Shown here one piece after another: positions 22,322 through 33,681 of a DNA stretch of 64,000 nucleotides. The DNA is from Cunninghamia lanceolata. Its lineage: Eukaryota > Streptophyta > Pinopsida > Cupressales > Cupressaceae. Each line of letters starts with the position of its first letter. Position 1 is the first letter of the stretch. The DNA lies in NCBI GenBank assembly GCA_027924645.1, contig BSBN01001362.1, positions 434,001 through 498,000 of the forward strand, given 5' to 3'. The notes below the pieces were generated by a model that was not told the origin of the DNA, did no database searches, and was given only the letters and a program-made list of their open reading frames with translations. Both the position numbers and the translations under genes were made by a program.

Positions 22322-22333
22322 TGGTATCAGAGT
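22322..22333 (+). other. Primer binding site of GYP-B
   Basis: TGGTATCAGAGT, an 11-of-12 match to the plant iMet-tRNA site, lies two bases after the 5' LTR. Confidence 0.88.
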
Positions 22334-22508
22334 GAAAGTTTGATTCTTTGGAGAAAATTGGCAAAGGGGATTCTGTAAGATCTTGTTGTAAGTAGATCAC
22401 CGGTCCGAGGCAAGTTACTTGTGCACAACTGATCACCAATCGAGAGGCAGTTGTCACCTTGTAACCCGATCACCGAACTTGAGGCATTTTGCACTTGATC
22501 CTAGGAAG

Positions 22509-24270
22509 ATGTCATTGCGAAGAGTTCCTCATGTTGGTACAATGGCTAATAGAATGGATGAGATGATGGAATTGATGAGAACAATGTGAATCTAATTGGA
22601 TGCTATTGAAGAAGATAGGCAAAGAGGATTGACACCGAGACCTAATGTTGAAAGTGATGAGGAAGAATTTCAATCTGTTGAACACACTGGTGAAACCCTA
22701 GGAGGTGATGAAGAAGAAGAATCAGATTAGGTAAAAATGTTGCGAGCTATTTCAAAGATTGCAAAGAGAGCTAGAGTTGATGTGCTGAACTATACTGGTA
22801 ACTTGAACCCTAAAGAATTGATTGACTGGATAAATGATATGGAAGAATACTTTGAATATGAGGAAATTGAGGATCTGGAGAAGGTGAAATTTGCAAAGAC
22901 AAAGTTGAAAGGACATGCTTCTATATGGTGGAAAGAAGTTCAATTGGAAAGAAACAGAAGAGGAAAAGAAAAGATTACAAAATGGGACCGGATGGTGATA
23001 AAGTTGAAGAATCAGTTTATACCTGTTGACTATGAGTTGGAACTATTGAAAAGATTACAAAACTTGAGACAAAAGGAGAAATCTATGAAGGAGTACATTG
23101 AAGAATTTCATAAGATGATCATAAGGATAGGACATAGTGAAGCAAGCAAGGAGAAAGTGGCTAGATACATCAATGGACTAAGATTCAACATTCAAGAGGA
23201 ACTAAGCTTGGTAAGGATGACATCTTTGGAGTGATGCAGGGACTTCCGGAGGTCATAACTTTTGACTCGGATGTGGGTTTTCTACGAAATTTTACAGGTG
23301 GATGCGTTATGAGGTGGCCAGTGGTTTCCCAACCTGCCTTAGCAGGTTGGACCTCATCTTGGCACTTTTTCGGGGCTTCAAACTTTCATCTTGGCCCTCA
23401 AAATAGCAAATTAGTGTTTTTTTCTAGTTTTTTAAAAGTTGCTTTTTTTAATAACTCGAAACTCATGTTTCGAATTTAGGATGTTAGTTGGTTTTTCGTC
23501 CTACCTTAGCTTTATGAGCTTTTTGGGAAAAAATTGGATTCTCAAGATATGATTGTAAAATTACCTAAAATGGCAAAATCTGACAATTGTCGAAATCTGC
23601 CAAAAAAGGTAATTTTTTGTTTTTTTTGTTTTCTTAGATATAAGAGAGTTTTTCTCTCATTGTAGCGGCAGAGTTGAGGAATAGAAATTTTGTTATGTTT
23701 CATCTTCCAAATTTTTGTCTCTCATGTTTAATGGCACAATTCTGTTGAGTGAATGTTGAGTGCTGCATCATGGAGGAAGCATATCAGTTTGCCCTGAAGG
23801 TTGAAGAGAAGCTGAATAAGAAGCATGATCAGAGACAAAGAGGTAGAAGAAGTAAATTTTAGAGAGGAAGAATGTTTTCTAGATATGATCGACCATTTAC
23901 AGAGCAGAACAAGTTTGATAGCCCAGTTAAGAAGGATGTCAGAGATAACAGTGCTTACCGGAGAGATGACAAAAATTTTTACCGGAGAGGAAACCCTAGT
24001 GCATACCAGAATGAAGGATACAGAAGAGAAGGAAGAGGATTGGATAAAGAATGTTCAGAGGTAGTTGTTTCAAGTGTGGAGGTGAAGGACATGGAGCATT
24101 TGAATGTAATCAGGGTAGTACAACTAAGAGGACAGAAAATCATGGAAGAGCAACCTATGTTGAAGAAGAACCTATTGAGTTAGATGATCCATGTTCTATT
24201 GGTAAACCAGAGAAAGGAGAATCACTTGTGATGAGGAGAGCGTGCTATTTCAAATAGAGACAAATGAGGA
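22509..24270 (+). pseudogene. gag: Gag of GYP-B, split by a solo LTR
   Basis: The ATG at 22509 opens MSLRRVPHVGTMANRMDEMM and meets a TGA at about 22587. The main gag fold is at 22737-23230 (LNPKELIDWINDMEEYFEYE, GHASIWWKEVQLER, MKEYIEEFHKMIIRIGH, ARYINGLRFNIQEEL), typical of Gypsy Retrotrans_gag. A solo LTR occupies 23232-23770. Beyond it gag resumes with EAYQFALKVEEKLNKK, a TAG near 23860, an Arg/Tyr/Asn-rich tail and, in a shifted frame from 24051, the knuckle CFKCGGEGHGAFEC. GYP-C retains the same order without the solo LTR (DAYQFAMKVEEKLNRK), which confirms the insertion point. Confidence 0.9.
23232..23770. repeat. Solo LTR inserted in GYP-B gag
   Basis: The 539-bp insert starts TGATGCAG and ends CTGCATCA, an 8-bp terminal inverted repeat with TG/CA ends. 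It is flanked by TGGAG on both sides (23227-23231 and 23771-23775). A 5-bp duplication with TG...CA ends is the mark of LTR integration, and the lack of any internal region indicates LTR-LTR recombination. It has no coding capacity. Its family has no other copy in this window. A small transposon with an 8-bp inverted repeat is a less likely reading. Confidence 0.82.
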
Positions 24271-24286
24271 ACCACAGTAGAGGAAG

Positions 24287-24640
24287 AGCTTGTTTAGGAC
24301 TAGATGCAAATCTGGAGGTAAGTGTTGCAAAGTTGTAATTGATAGTGGTAGTTCAAATAACCTAGTTTCAGAGGAGATGGTGACTAAGCTGAAGTTGGAA
24401 AGATTGAAACACCCTAAGCCATATCAGATAGCATGGATTCAGGATGATCATAAGGTACTGGTGAGTGAACAATTTTTGGTGAAATTTCATATTGGATCTT
24501 ATCATGATGAAGTCTTGTGTGATATTATGCCTATGGATGTTTGTCATATCCTGTTGGGTAGACCTTGGTAGTATGATAGAAAAGATATACATGATGGGAG
24601 AAAGAATACATATACTATAACAGTAAATGGAAAGAGAATT
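24287..24640 (+). pseudogene. pro: Aspartic protease of GYP-B
   Basis: The frame beginning CKSGGKCCKVVIDSGSSNNL holds the catalytic DSG, followed by SEEMVTKLKLERLKHPKPYQ, the flap region, and CDIMPMDVCHILLGRPW, the conserved ILLGRPW strand. A TAG at about 24569-24571 cuts it where Tyr is expected next (the sequence continues YDRKDIHDGRKNTYT). Only the stop separates protease from the RT that follows, so pro-pol was one polyprotein. Confidence 0.9.
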
Positions 24641-24643
24641 ACC

Positions 24644-25680
24644 TTGATTCCTTTGGAGGATGATCCTAAAGATGTGGTATGTGGGAATGCTAGAATCTGT
24701 TTGGTAGATGGAAGAAAATTTCTGGATGGTTTGAGACATGAGAATATGTGTTATTCTTTAATTCCTAAAAAGTCTGAAACATTGAAGAAAGAAGCTAAAG
24801 AGACTGAACCGGAGGAGATAAAAGAGTTGCTGACAAAGTATGAAGACATCATATCAGATAATGTGCCTGATGGATTGCCACCTATAAGGAGTATCAGTCA
24901 TCACATGGATCTTATACCAGGAGCAAGTTTGCCTAACAAAGTAGCACACTGGATGACACCAGTAGAGAATGAAGAATTGAATAGATAGATACAAGAATTA
25001 TTGAGGAAAGGTTTGATCAGAGAAAGCTTGAGTCCTTGTGCAGTACCTGTAGTGTTAGCACTGAAGAAAGATGGAGAATGGAGAATTTGTACTAACTCTA
25101 GAGCAATAAACAAGATCATAGTTAAGTATAGATTTCCTTTCCTAGGATGGATGATATCATGGATTGTTTAAGTGGAGCAAGATATTTCACAAAGATAGAC
25201 TTGAAGAGTGGATACAATCAGATCAGGATCAGAGGAGATGAATGGAAGACTGCTTTTAAGACAAATGAAGGATTGTATGAGTGGTTAGTGATGCCTTTTG
25301 GATTGACAAATGCACTGAGTACTTTCATGAGGTTGATGAATGAAGTCTTGAAGAAATTCTTGGGTAAGTTTGTTATTGTATACTTGGATGATATTATGAT
25401 TTTCAGTAAGACAAAAGAGGAACATTTGTGGCATATTAGACAAGTTTTACAAAGATTGAGAGAAGACAAATTATTGATAAACATCAAGAAGTGTAGTTTC
25501 ATGAAGAAAGAATTAGTATATTTGGGATTTGTGATTTTTTCAGAAGGATTGAAGATGGACACTGAGAAAGTGAAAGCAATTGTTGAATGGCCTACACTGG
25601 AGAGCATTGGAGAGGTTAGATCATTTCATGGATTGGCTAGTTTCCACTGGAAGTTTATTATTAGGTTTGTAACCCTATGA
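24644..25680 (+). pseudogene. rt: Reverse transcriptase of GYP-B (broken)
   Basis: ELLTKYEDIISDNVPDGLPP and ISHHMDLIPGASLPNKVAHW are the pre-RT and finger entry. A TAG near 24986 and a shift near 25140 interrupt. Then [49 protein letters not shown] with intact YLDD at about 25376-25400, and LYLGF-type sequence ([17 protein letters not shown]) before [20 protein letters not shown], the connection to RNase H. Sequence similarity is clearly to Gypsy. Confidence 0.93.
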
Positions 25681-26200
25681 CAGAAACAATGAGAGGTGAT
25701 AGAAAGGATTTTAAGTGGACATCTGGAGCAGATAAAAGTTTTGAGTTGTTGAAGCAACCTATTTTGGCATTACCAGATTTCAATAAGGTATTTCAAGTTG
25801 ATTGTGATGCTAGTGGAAGTGCAATTGGAATAGTGTTAAGTCAAGAGGGTAGACCTGTAGCATATTTTAGTGAGAAGTTGAATGATGCAAGGAAAATATA
25901 TTCAGTTTATGATCAAGAGTTCTATGCCATAATTCAATCCTTGAAGAAGTGGAGACATTACTTGTTGCCTAAAGAGTTTGTGTTGTATACAGATCATCAA
26001 GCTTTGCAATATTTGAATAGTCAGGGGAAGTTGAATCATGGACATATGAGATCGGTAGAGTTCATGCAAAGTTATACTTTTGTGTTGAAGCATAGGAGTG
26101 GTAAATCAAACAAAGTTGTTGATGCCTTGAGTAGAAGAAGAAACTTGTTGACAGAGATGAGAGTGGAAGTAATGGGTTTTGATGAATTGAAGAACATGTA
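25677..26200 (+). pseudogene. rnh: RNase H of GYP-B
   Basis: The frame reads FQVDCDASGSAIGIVLSQEG (Asp), RKIYSVYDQEFYAIIQSLKK (Glu), FVLYTDHQALQYLNSQ (Asp) and KSNKVVDALSRR (last Asp, in VVDALSRR where the family has VADALSRR). All four acidic positions are kept. It is one long frame with the start of integrase (to 26474), the best preserved part of the element. Confidence 0.93.
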
Positions 26201-27440
26201 TGAGGGAGACACTGATTTTGTAGAACCTTGGAAAGCATGTAAGGAACCTGTTGTGATAGATAGGAGTAAGTGGTTGGACTATTTCATTCAACAAGATATG
26301 TTGTTCAGAGGAAGTCAATTGTACATACCTAGAAGTTCAATGAAAGATAATCTGATCAAGGAGAAGCATAGTGGAGGATTGGCAAGACATTTTGGCATTG
26401 ACAAGATAGTGGCTTTGGTGAGTAAAAATTACTTTTGGCCTCAGATACATAAGGATGTTCAAAGATTTGTGTAGAGTTGTAGAGTTTTTCAAGTTGCAAA
26501 AGGAAGTAGTCAGAATATTAGATTGTATAAACCTTTGACAGTACCAGAGAGACCTTGGGAACACATAAGCATGGATTTTTTAATGGGATTACCTAAGACA
26601 CAAAGAGGACATGATTCAATATTTGTAGTGGTTGACATATTTTCAAAGATGGCTCATTTCATACCTTGTAAGAAGACAACTAATGTAGTACATGTAGCTG
26701 ACCTATTTTTCAAGGAGATTATGAGATTGCATGGATTACCTAAGAGCATAGTTTCAGACAGAGACAAAGTTTGCCAGATACTTTTGGAGGACACTTTGGA
26801 AGAAGATGAAGATAGATTTGAAGTTTAGTTCTACTTTTCATCTACAGACAGATGCACAGACAGAGGTAGTGAATAGGAGTTTGGAAAATTTGTTGAGATG
26901 TTTGGTTGGAGAGAAGATAGGAAGTTGGGATTTGATCCTTTTTCAAGCAGAGTTTGCATACAATAATTCAATAAATAGGAGTACCGAAAGAACATCTTTT
27001 GAGATTATTACCAGAGTAAACCCTAGAGGAGTAGCAGAATTAAGAGATGTCAGTACAGAGGACAAGAGAAGTACAGAAGCAGAAGAATTTGCAGATCACA
27101 TGAAGACAGTGCATAATCAGGTGAAGAAGCATTTGGAGAATATGAATAGTAAGTACAAAGAGAAGGCTAATGAGAAGAGAAGACATAAGGAATTTGAAGT
27201 TGGAGAGGAAGTGATGGTGTACTTGAGAAAAGAAAGATTTCCAGTCGGGACATATAACAAGTTAAAGATGAAGAAGTTTGGACCTTGTAGGATTCTCAGG
27301 AAGTTTGATTCAGGGAATGCATATGAAGTAAAGCTACTGGAGACATTGGGTATATCACCTATTTTCAATGTTGCAGACCTATATCAGTATCATGAAGCAG
27401 AGTTCAGTGACAACATGGAACAAGACTTGAAGAAGTAGTT
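26201..27440 (+). pseudogene. int: Integrase of GYP-B (broken)
   Basis: The zinc-binding domain is at 26367-26520: HSGGLARHFGIDKIVALVSK, YFWPQIHKDVQRFV, then a TAG at 26472-26474 and a damaged CX2C (SCRVFQVAK). The core has [18 protein letters not shown] (first Asp), [13 protein letters not shown] (second Asp), a shift at about 26800-26815, then STFHLQTDAQTEVVNRSLEN (Glu of TEVVN). The GPY-type module lies near 27270 (LKMKKFGPCRILRKFDSGNA). The reading frame ends with LKK-stop at 27436-27438, directly before the chromodomain. Confidence 0.92.
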
Positions 27441-27580
27441 ATCACAACAAGAACTGAAGCAGATTGAAGACATTTTGGACAGCAAAGTTGGATGCAGCAC
27501 TAGAAGAAGACAATACAAAGAATACATTATGAAGTGGAAAGGTAGACTGGAAGAAGATTAATCGTGGATTTCTTAGGCTA
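27441..27580 (+). pseudogene. C-terminal chromodomain of GYP-B integrase
   Basis: After one in-frame TAG the same frame continues QQELKQIEDILDSKVG, TRRRQYKEYIMKWKGR and LEED-stop-SWIS. The pattern I-x-x-I-L-D...R-x-x-x-x-Y-x-x-K-W-K-G...W is the chromodomain of plant chromoviruses, which directs integration to particular chromatin. The aromatic cage is partly visible (Y of KEYIMKW, W of KWKG, W of SW). The domain classes GYP-B as a chromovirus; I cannot assign the clade by eye. Confidence 0.82.
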
Positions 27581-27652
27581 ACGTGGAACGTCTTGGTTCT
27601 CCCCTAGCTCAGGCAAAGTGAGGGACTCACTTTTACAATAACCCCGGGTGTC

Positions 27653-29974
27653 TGATGCAAGACCATCCCTAGTTCAAGAGCAATCTTGCATCAACCAAAA
27701 ACATTTGCATTTTAGTTTGTTTGCATTTCAGTTCTTTCATTTTCTAGTTCAGTTCAAAGCAATTCAGTCAAAAGCAGTTTCAGCTTATGGTCCAGTTTTG
27801 GCATTTCACATCTTGCGGATATGAACTTAGCATCTACATTCATTCATCTACATCATATCAAGAATTCAGAGCATTTAGATCAGTTACCAAAAAGATATCA
27901 TTATCAAAAGTTAGTTGTTTCTTAGAGTAGAGCATCTTGATTTTCATTGGAAACTAGCTAAAGGAGAAACTTGCAGAAGCATTTCCTGATCTTTGGAGCC
28001 CAATGACACATCATACAATGATCTTTGGTTTGTAGCTGACCTTCCTCAGAGATCCGTACTTCATTCCATTCATTTACCAGAAGTGTTCTATGCATTTAGG
28101 GCTGACCTTGTTGGCAAGAGACACTATATGGATTCATGGTTGTTGTCATTGATGGGAACAAAGGTCATCCCACATATCCGCAAGTCATGGTGTGTCTCTA
28201 CCAGAAGTCAGAATGAAGATTGTTGTGGTCCGGTGAACAAGAACAGAGCATGTGGCAAGGTCCGACAGACTAGTCTGGATCTCTCAGAGGAAGTGTCTTG
28301 GTGCAGTGCAGATTTGGGGAAGTCAAGAGGACTACCTTGAGTAGTATATTCCAAGGATTTAGCCTCCGGTGATGGACAAGGAAAAAGATATGAATAGTTG
28401 AATACCGGATTCCTGAGAGACAGTGAGAACAGAAGAAGAACTGACTGATAGAGTATCAAACTATTTTCCGAATGTGTTACTGTTGATGGTAAGGTTTGTG
28501 AAGGCATGAATCATGTTTGGCTAACATGATTAATGATATCTACAAGTATATGCTTGATCCGCATTACTTGATATGCAAGGATTCAGCCAACAGAACAAAG
28601 TTTGTGAGAAGATAGACTATTCTGGGTGCCAACTAGAAAGATAATGAAATCACTAGTGCGGATATATATAGAGGATGGATTTTGTTGTGAGATGTGTAGT
28701 TGTGGTATGGTGTATGCGAATAAGTGTAGAGCAGTGCAAAAGCAGTAAAGAAAGATCTGGTATGTGAAAGGAAGCAGAATAAAGAGCAGAGGAAAGATGA
28801 AGTGTAGCAGATTAGTATACTAAGCCTAACCAGAACTGAACTCTAGCATATGTAGATGCTTCCAATCAGTTCAAGTATTGTATAACATTCTTTTGTAGAG
28901 AGTGTGTCTCCTTGTAGGCAGTGTGCCTCTTTGTGAGTAGTGTGCTCGGGCAGTGAGCCCTAATTGGCAAGTGCCATTTTGTAATTCCTTATTCTTCTAA
29001 CAGAGAATAATCTTTGGGTTAATCACCCCGTGGTTTTCTCCCTTAACCGGGTTTCCACATCAAAAATACTGTGTCATGTGTTTCTCATTTCATAGTAATG
29101 TTTGTTTGTTTGATTCAATGCTGCTTTGATTAATAAGAAAGTTCAAAAGAAGAAATAATTAGGATAACTGATTCACCCCCCCTCTCAGTTATCAACAGAC
29201 CTATCTGTGTGTACTATTACAGCTCTTCATTGGAGTTTGTGATCTTCCTTGACCGACACAAAGGAATCTATTGGTCCATAAATGTTATATATTGATGTAA
29301 TAGATCCTTAGGAAGTGGTGGACAAAGTTGATAACATAGTGATAATTGATAGTTTAGAATTTGTGCGAAGGAGCTTTAAAGCTTTATCTTGCACATGTAT
29401 GTAATCAGGCCTGTGAGCCCAATGAAAGAGAAACTAGCTGAAGGAGAAACTTGTGGAAGCATTTCCTGATCTTTGGTGCCCAATGACACATCATACAATG
29501 ATCTTTGGTTCATGGTTGACCTTCCTCAGAGATCCACACTTCATTCCATTCATTTACTGGAAGTGTTCTATGCATTTAGGTCTGACCTATCTGTGTGTAC
29601 ATGTTACAGCTCTTCATTGGAGTTTGTGATCTTCCTTGGCCGATGCAGAGGAATCTATTGGTCTAGAAATGCTATATATTGATGTAATAGATCCTTAGGA
29701 AGTGGTGGATGGAGTTGATATTATAGTGACAGTTGATAGTTTAGAGTTTGTGCGAAGGAGCTTCAAAGCTTTATCTTGTGCATGTATGTAATCAGGCCTC
29801 TGAGCCCTAATTGTAAGCCCTCTTGTTGCCGGCTGATCTCTATTTGAATTCTATGATAGACTAAATGACTAGATCTAGATTGGTTCTATTTCTTTGAGTT
29901 GTTTCCATTGTGTTTACTCTTGTTGCATGGTCTGGATAGTTCACTCTGTGAACCCTCCTATCGTGACTATACCA
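27653..29974 (+). repeat. 3' LTR of GYP-B, interrupted and internally duplicated
   Basis: It starts TGATGCAAGACCATCC after a pol tail with no obvious polypurine tract and ends GTGACTATACCA, followed by CTTAT. A solo LTR sits at 28109-29197. Leaving that out, the LTR is about 1.2 kb against 815 bp on the left. The excess is a tandem duplication: the segment from AACTAGCT(A/G)AAGGAGAAAC to CAGGCCTSTGAGCCC occurs at 27954-29420 (split by the solo LTR) and again at about 29431-29807. Confidence 0.9.
28109..29197 (+). repeat. Solo LTR in the GYP-B 3' LTR (RLX-A family)
   Basis: The 1089-bp sequence starts TGTTGGCAAGAGACAC and ends TTATCAACA. It is flanked by GACCT at 28104-28108 and 29198-29202. 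The uninterrupted site is visible in the left LTR near 21941 and in the duplicated unit near 29583 (TCTGACCTATCTG). It is closely related to the RLX-A LTR at 2471-3548 (reverse orientation). A TATA-like GGATATATATAG lies near 28666. No internal region remains. Confidence 0.95.
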
Positions 29975-29979
29975 CTTAT

Positions 29980-31760
29980 GAGTTAGGTTGTGTTAACTCA
30001 CCTCTTAATTAAGAGTGACTAAGAGTTAATTCTTACCTCCTAGGCATATCATGTTCTTGATTAATGTATCCAAGAGGCCTATGTATGTGTGTGTTGCTCC
30101 TTGTAACTTTGTCATTTGATATTGAGTATAGAATAGCAACTATTTTGTTCATTTAGATTTGTGATTAGCTTGTAGGTATTTGTCTTGGGTGGGTTTGTTG
30201 ATCATAACAAATTCTAACATAATGAACTTCCTTGTATGTTAGTTAGGGTGAAATATTGATACATGCAAGGTGACAAATACTCTTGTGAAAACTTAATAAC
30301 TTTGATTTATTAATCATCACTTGAATAGATGAACTAGTTGTCAATTATTTTATAAGTTTTGATTAAGGAATACTTAAGAAAATTCATATAGTAGATTTAA
30401 CAAATTTAAGAAAATTAAATCTTTAGTTTGTGAACAAAGTAGTTTCCTCTTCACCACAAACTTTTTGGGTCCTTCTCTCATGTGATGCAATACACACATT
30501 ATTGTGTGTATATGCTACAGTATTGAGAGTGCAAATTGTGCTACCATGTGTAGTGTAGTGAAGTCATAATAGAGTTGTTATTTTTAAGAAAATAATTTGT
30601 GTCAGTGTTTATGCTCACAAGCAAGCGTGGGCATGACAAATTTAGTAATGATGCACAATCCATCATGGCCTTCTTTGCATCCACACATGATCTTTGACTA
30701 TCTATCAACATGAGATTGTGGATACAATAGACTAGAAGAACCATTGTTGGGATGATGAATTCTCTTAAGTTCCTATCATTTAATAGTTCATTATATGAAT
30801 GATGAGAAACACTACATGGTTGAAATTCATGCTAGTTTCCCATGCATCATGCATATTCTACACCATCTCATTGGTGGAATAGGTGTGGCAACCAAATCTA
30901 GTCTTATGGACATCAACCTTAGATATCCTACATAAGTATCAGTGAAGGTGGTCACATCTTTTATATCATTGTGGATTGCCTTCATTGTGATCAATGTATA
31001 GGTAATGTGAACTCTAACATTTGACATTGCCTTAATATTAATGACTCCACTATCACACACACTTTGAACCAAACCAAAAACCACATCATTCTACCATTTA
31101 CTTATCTAGGAACATGTTCAAGTTAATGAATAGTCCCTCATATTGCACCTATATATGTATGTTGTGAAGGCTTGTAAGTACATAAATGGCCTCGAAGATA
31201 CTCAAAATAATGTTCCTCTAGTTAATGTAAGTGGTACCATTGTGAAATCAACTAACAAAAAAGGACAAGGGGTTTCACCTTCCAAAAATCAAGAAGATTC
31301 CTCAACCCCATGACACCAATATCTTACAAATTTCATCCATCTTTATTCCAACTCTAGTATGGAACTACGTCAACATTAACATACTCTAATAAATGATCAA
31401 ATTCATCAATTGTGTGGAGAACAATTCATCAAAGTGGTTGGGGTTGTTGATATTAAAGATCATTATGCATCCTTATAAATCCTCCAAGGTTACACATTAT
31501 ACTAGGGAAGTCAACAAATGTTAAATGGTATAATATCAACAATTTTGACCCCTCATACATGGGTCTATCAATTTTCACTTGTGTACTCTTGATGGTCTAG
31601 TTCGCATGGCCTTGTCTTCCTTGTCTTGGTTGTGGTGGAATTATTTTCAACCTTTCTTGTATTTTGTAGCAACTCAAGACCTCTTCATTTCCACCATAAA
31701 ACCATCACAATCATGAAGATCCCCTCAATGTTATTATAATAACCTCTATGGATAACATGA
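29980..31760. other. Degraded intergenic sequence, nothing recognised
   Basis: AT-rich sequence with ORFs of no more than 85 codons (for example minus 31084-30827 and 30744-30541), none resembling a known domain. I see no LTR ends or zinc knuckles. It could be host intergenic DNA or old element relic. Confidence 0.4.
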
Positions 31761-31764
31761 TTGC

Positions 31765-32110
31765 ATTACCTCCCATTGAACCACTAGATATTTCTAAATT
31801 TATTCCTAAGGGATTTCATGCTAAATAAATAAGTAAATGTCATAGAGTTAATGGGCATGAAACTAAAAAAAATTGATGTTGAAACATAAGATTCAACCTA
31901 TCTAATTGATAATGACATACTTCATGTGGAAAGAGTGAATGATGGGGGAAACCATTATGTTGCTCCCCCAAACTAGAACTTGTAAATATATACTAATTTT
32001 TTCCCACATCACGATCAATCCAACCATGTGTAAATCATTGAAGAAGATGAGAAAATAGATGAATACATAATGGATGTACCCTTACCATATTTGGAAAGGT
32101 GTGTTGTGCA
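31765..32110 (+). pseudogene. Relic of a Tat/Athila-type Gypsy gag
   Basis: Across three frames the plus strand reads LPPIEPLDISKFIPKGFHAK, then ISKCHRVNGHETKKN, LMLKHKIQPI and DNDILHVERVNDGGNHYVAP. The series C-H-R-x-N-G-H-E-T-x-x-N, L-K-H-K-I-Q and L-I-D-N matches the zinc-finger region of Tat-like gag. Compare GYP-D here: CEYHRGRGHTTNNC followed by LKHVIQDVLDQN. Stops and shifts show long decay. It is a previously separate element of which no LTR or pol is visible. Confidence 0.65.
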
Positions 32111-33402
32111 ACTTACATAATGCCATTGTAATATTGACATGTTATTAGGTAGGTGAGTTGTATACCTTGTGTAATAACATTGTAACTTATAGTCCACCTA
32201 AGGTGGGACACCACATAATTATTTCTATTTTATTTATCCTATATAATGTTTTATTAACATTAGAATTGTAAATATCAAGGGTTTTCATAAAGAAAAGCAA
32301 CACAATAAACACATAGAAGGTGAAGAGTCACTTTGGGTACTTAGGTTAGGTAGGACAAATGAAAGGCCACATGACCAAGCCCTGGAATGTGGAGACACAC
32401 ATTAGGAATGTGAAGAGTCACATGAGGTTTTTGGATAGACCCATGCCTCTTGAGTTCATGGTTTTAAGATGCCATACATCATTTTCTATTTCTTTCTTAA
32501 TATATATAAAGTGATTGGGTTAGTGGCTTGTAGTGTGGGTTTGGTGATAAGGAGATGCTACTAGAATTGTATAAATTTGAGACAAATGGTTTAAGACTCC
32601 TATATTCCAAATGCAAAATCATCCTGGGGTCTGCATAATCTTGCATCACCTAAAAATATTTCCTATTTATTTGTTAGTTTCTTGCACCTAAATTTTCACT
32701 TTTATTTAGTTACTACACATATGCCTATCATATTAAGGTATGTTTTTATTTATTTTTAGAAAAATGGTTAGTTTTTGTGGACCATTACAACTCTTGCTTC
32801 ATTGGCACATGTTTTTCTTACACAGACTCATGTTTGCCGTTATGTAATCTCATTTAAAGCACTTTCCATTTTACATAGTGCATACCCATGTACAGCCTTT
32901 ATGTAGCCTTACAATCCCATGTGCACACTTTTTCACATGACCCTTACACATTGTACAAGCCCTCTTTGTGTGTATATCTTGTGCATACCTTATGCAGGTG
33001 TCATGGAACTTGTATAGCCCACGTAGACCCACCATAGACCCCATGTACAAGTTCCTCATGATGCAAAAATCAACAACATCCTACCTTAAAAAAGTCAATG
33101 GATGTTAGATTATCAAATCACATAATTAGGTTGTCAAGATGACCAAAAGGAAGATATTAAATTTTATACAAGGAAGTAATGACTAATCTATCATATCCAA
33201 AATGTCAATTTGGTGTTAGAACTCAAAGTTAATGAAAAACAAAGTAAATTTAATGTCTATAAATTTTTTATCCTCTAGATCATATTTCCTCTTAAGAACA
33301 CATTAATTGTAGTATGACATATTTTAGTCTTGGGATCCATTGCAATCAAATTCCCTTGGGTGCTTATTTATGGGTGAGTGCAAGATCATGATGGGCTAAA
33401 CA
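32111..33402. other. Non-coding stretch with short CATGT-type repeats
   Basis: No supported gene. At about 32880-33060 short motifs such as CCCATGTACA, CCCATGTGCA and CCTTATG recur irregularly, giving a Cys/His-rich minus ORF of 62 codons that I regard as chance. Confidence 0.4.
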
Positions 33403-33681
33403 ATGCTCAATGTCTGGGGATCTGACTCTGAGAGTTCAAAGAAAGTGGTGAAGAATACTGGCAAGAAGAACAAGAGTGGTAGGAAAATCATCAAGGACAA
33501 CGAGATGGAAACCCTCTCTAGTAGACTGTCTGAGATGGAGAGGAAGTTCAAGATACTGGCTAGGTTCACATCAAAAGTCATGCACCAGTCGGCCACCACT
33601 CTTGCGGTCCTCCAAGACATTGAACTTACCAGACATGGGATGAAAGATAAAGAGCTCAAGGAGTATAAAGATCTTTACTAG
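33403..33681 (+). CDS. Hypothetical small charged protein, uncertain
   Basis: A 92-codon frame starts MLNVWGSDSESSKKVVKN. A Lys/Ser-rich basic stretch (about residues 14-32) is followed by a heptad-like helix (LSSRLSEMERKFKILARF, about residues 38-60) and a second amphipathic segment ending KEYKDLY. Composition is less AT-driven than in the flanks, and the sequence has an acidic start, basic stretch and helix order, which argues mildly for a real protein or exon. I do not recognise it. A gag-like or LINE ORF1 tail, or a captured exon, is possible. No promoter or splice site was identified. Confidence 0.3.
   Translation: MLNVWGSDSESSKKVVKNTGKKNKSGRKIIKDNEMETLSSRLSEMERKFKILARFTSKVMHQSATTLAVLQDIELTRHGMKDKELKEYKDLY

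Noticed and set aside
32871..33059. Cys/His-rich 62-codon minus ORF resembling zinc fingers
   Set aside because: Spacing of Cys and His is irregular and follows CATGT-type DNA repeats.
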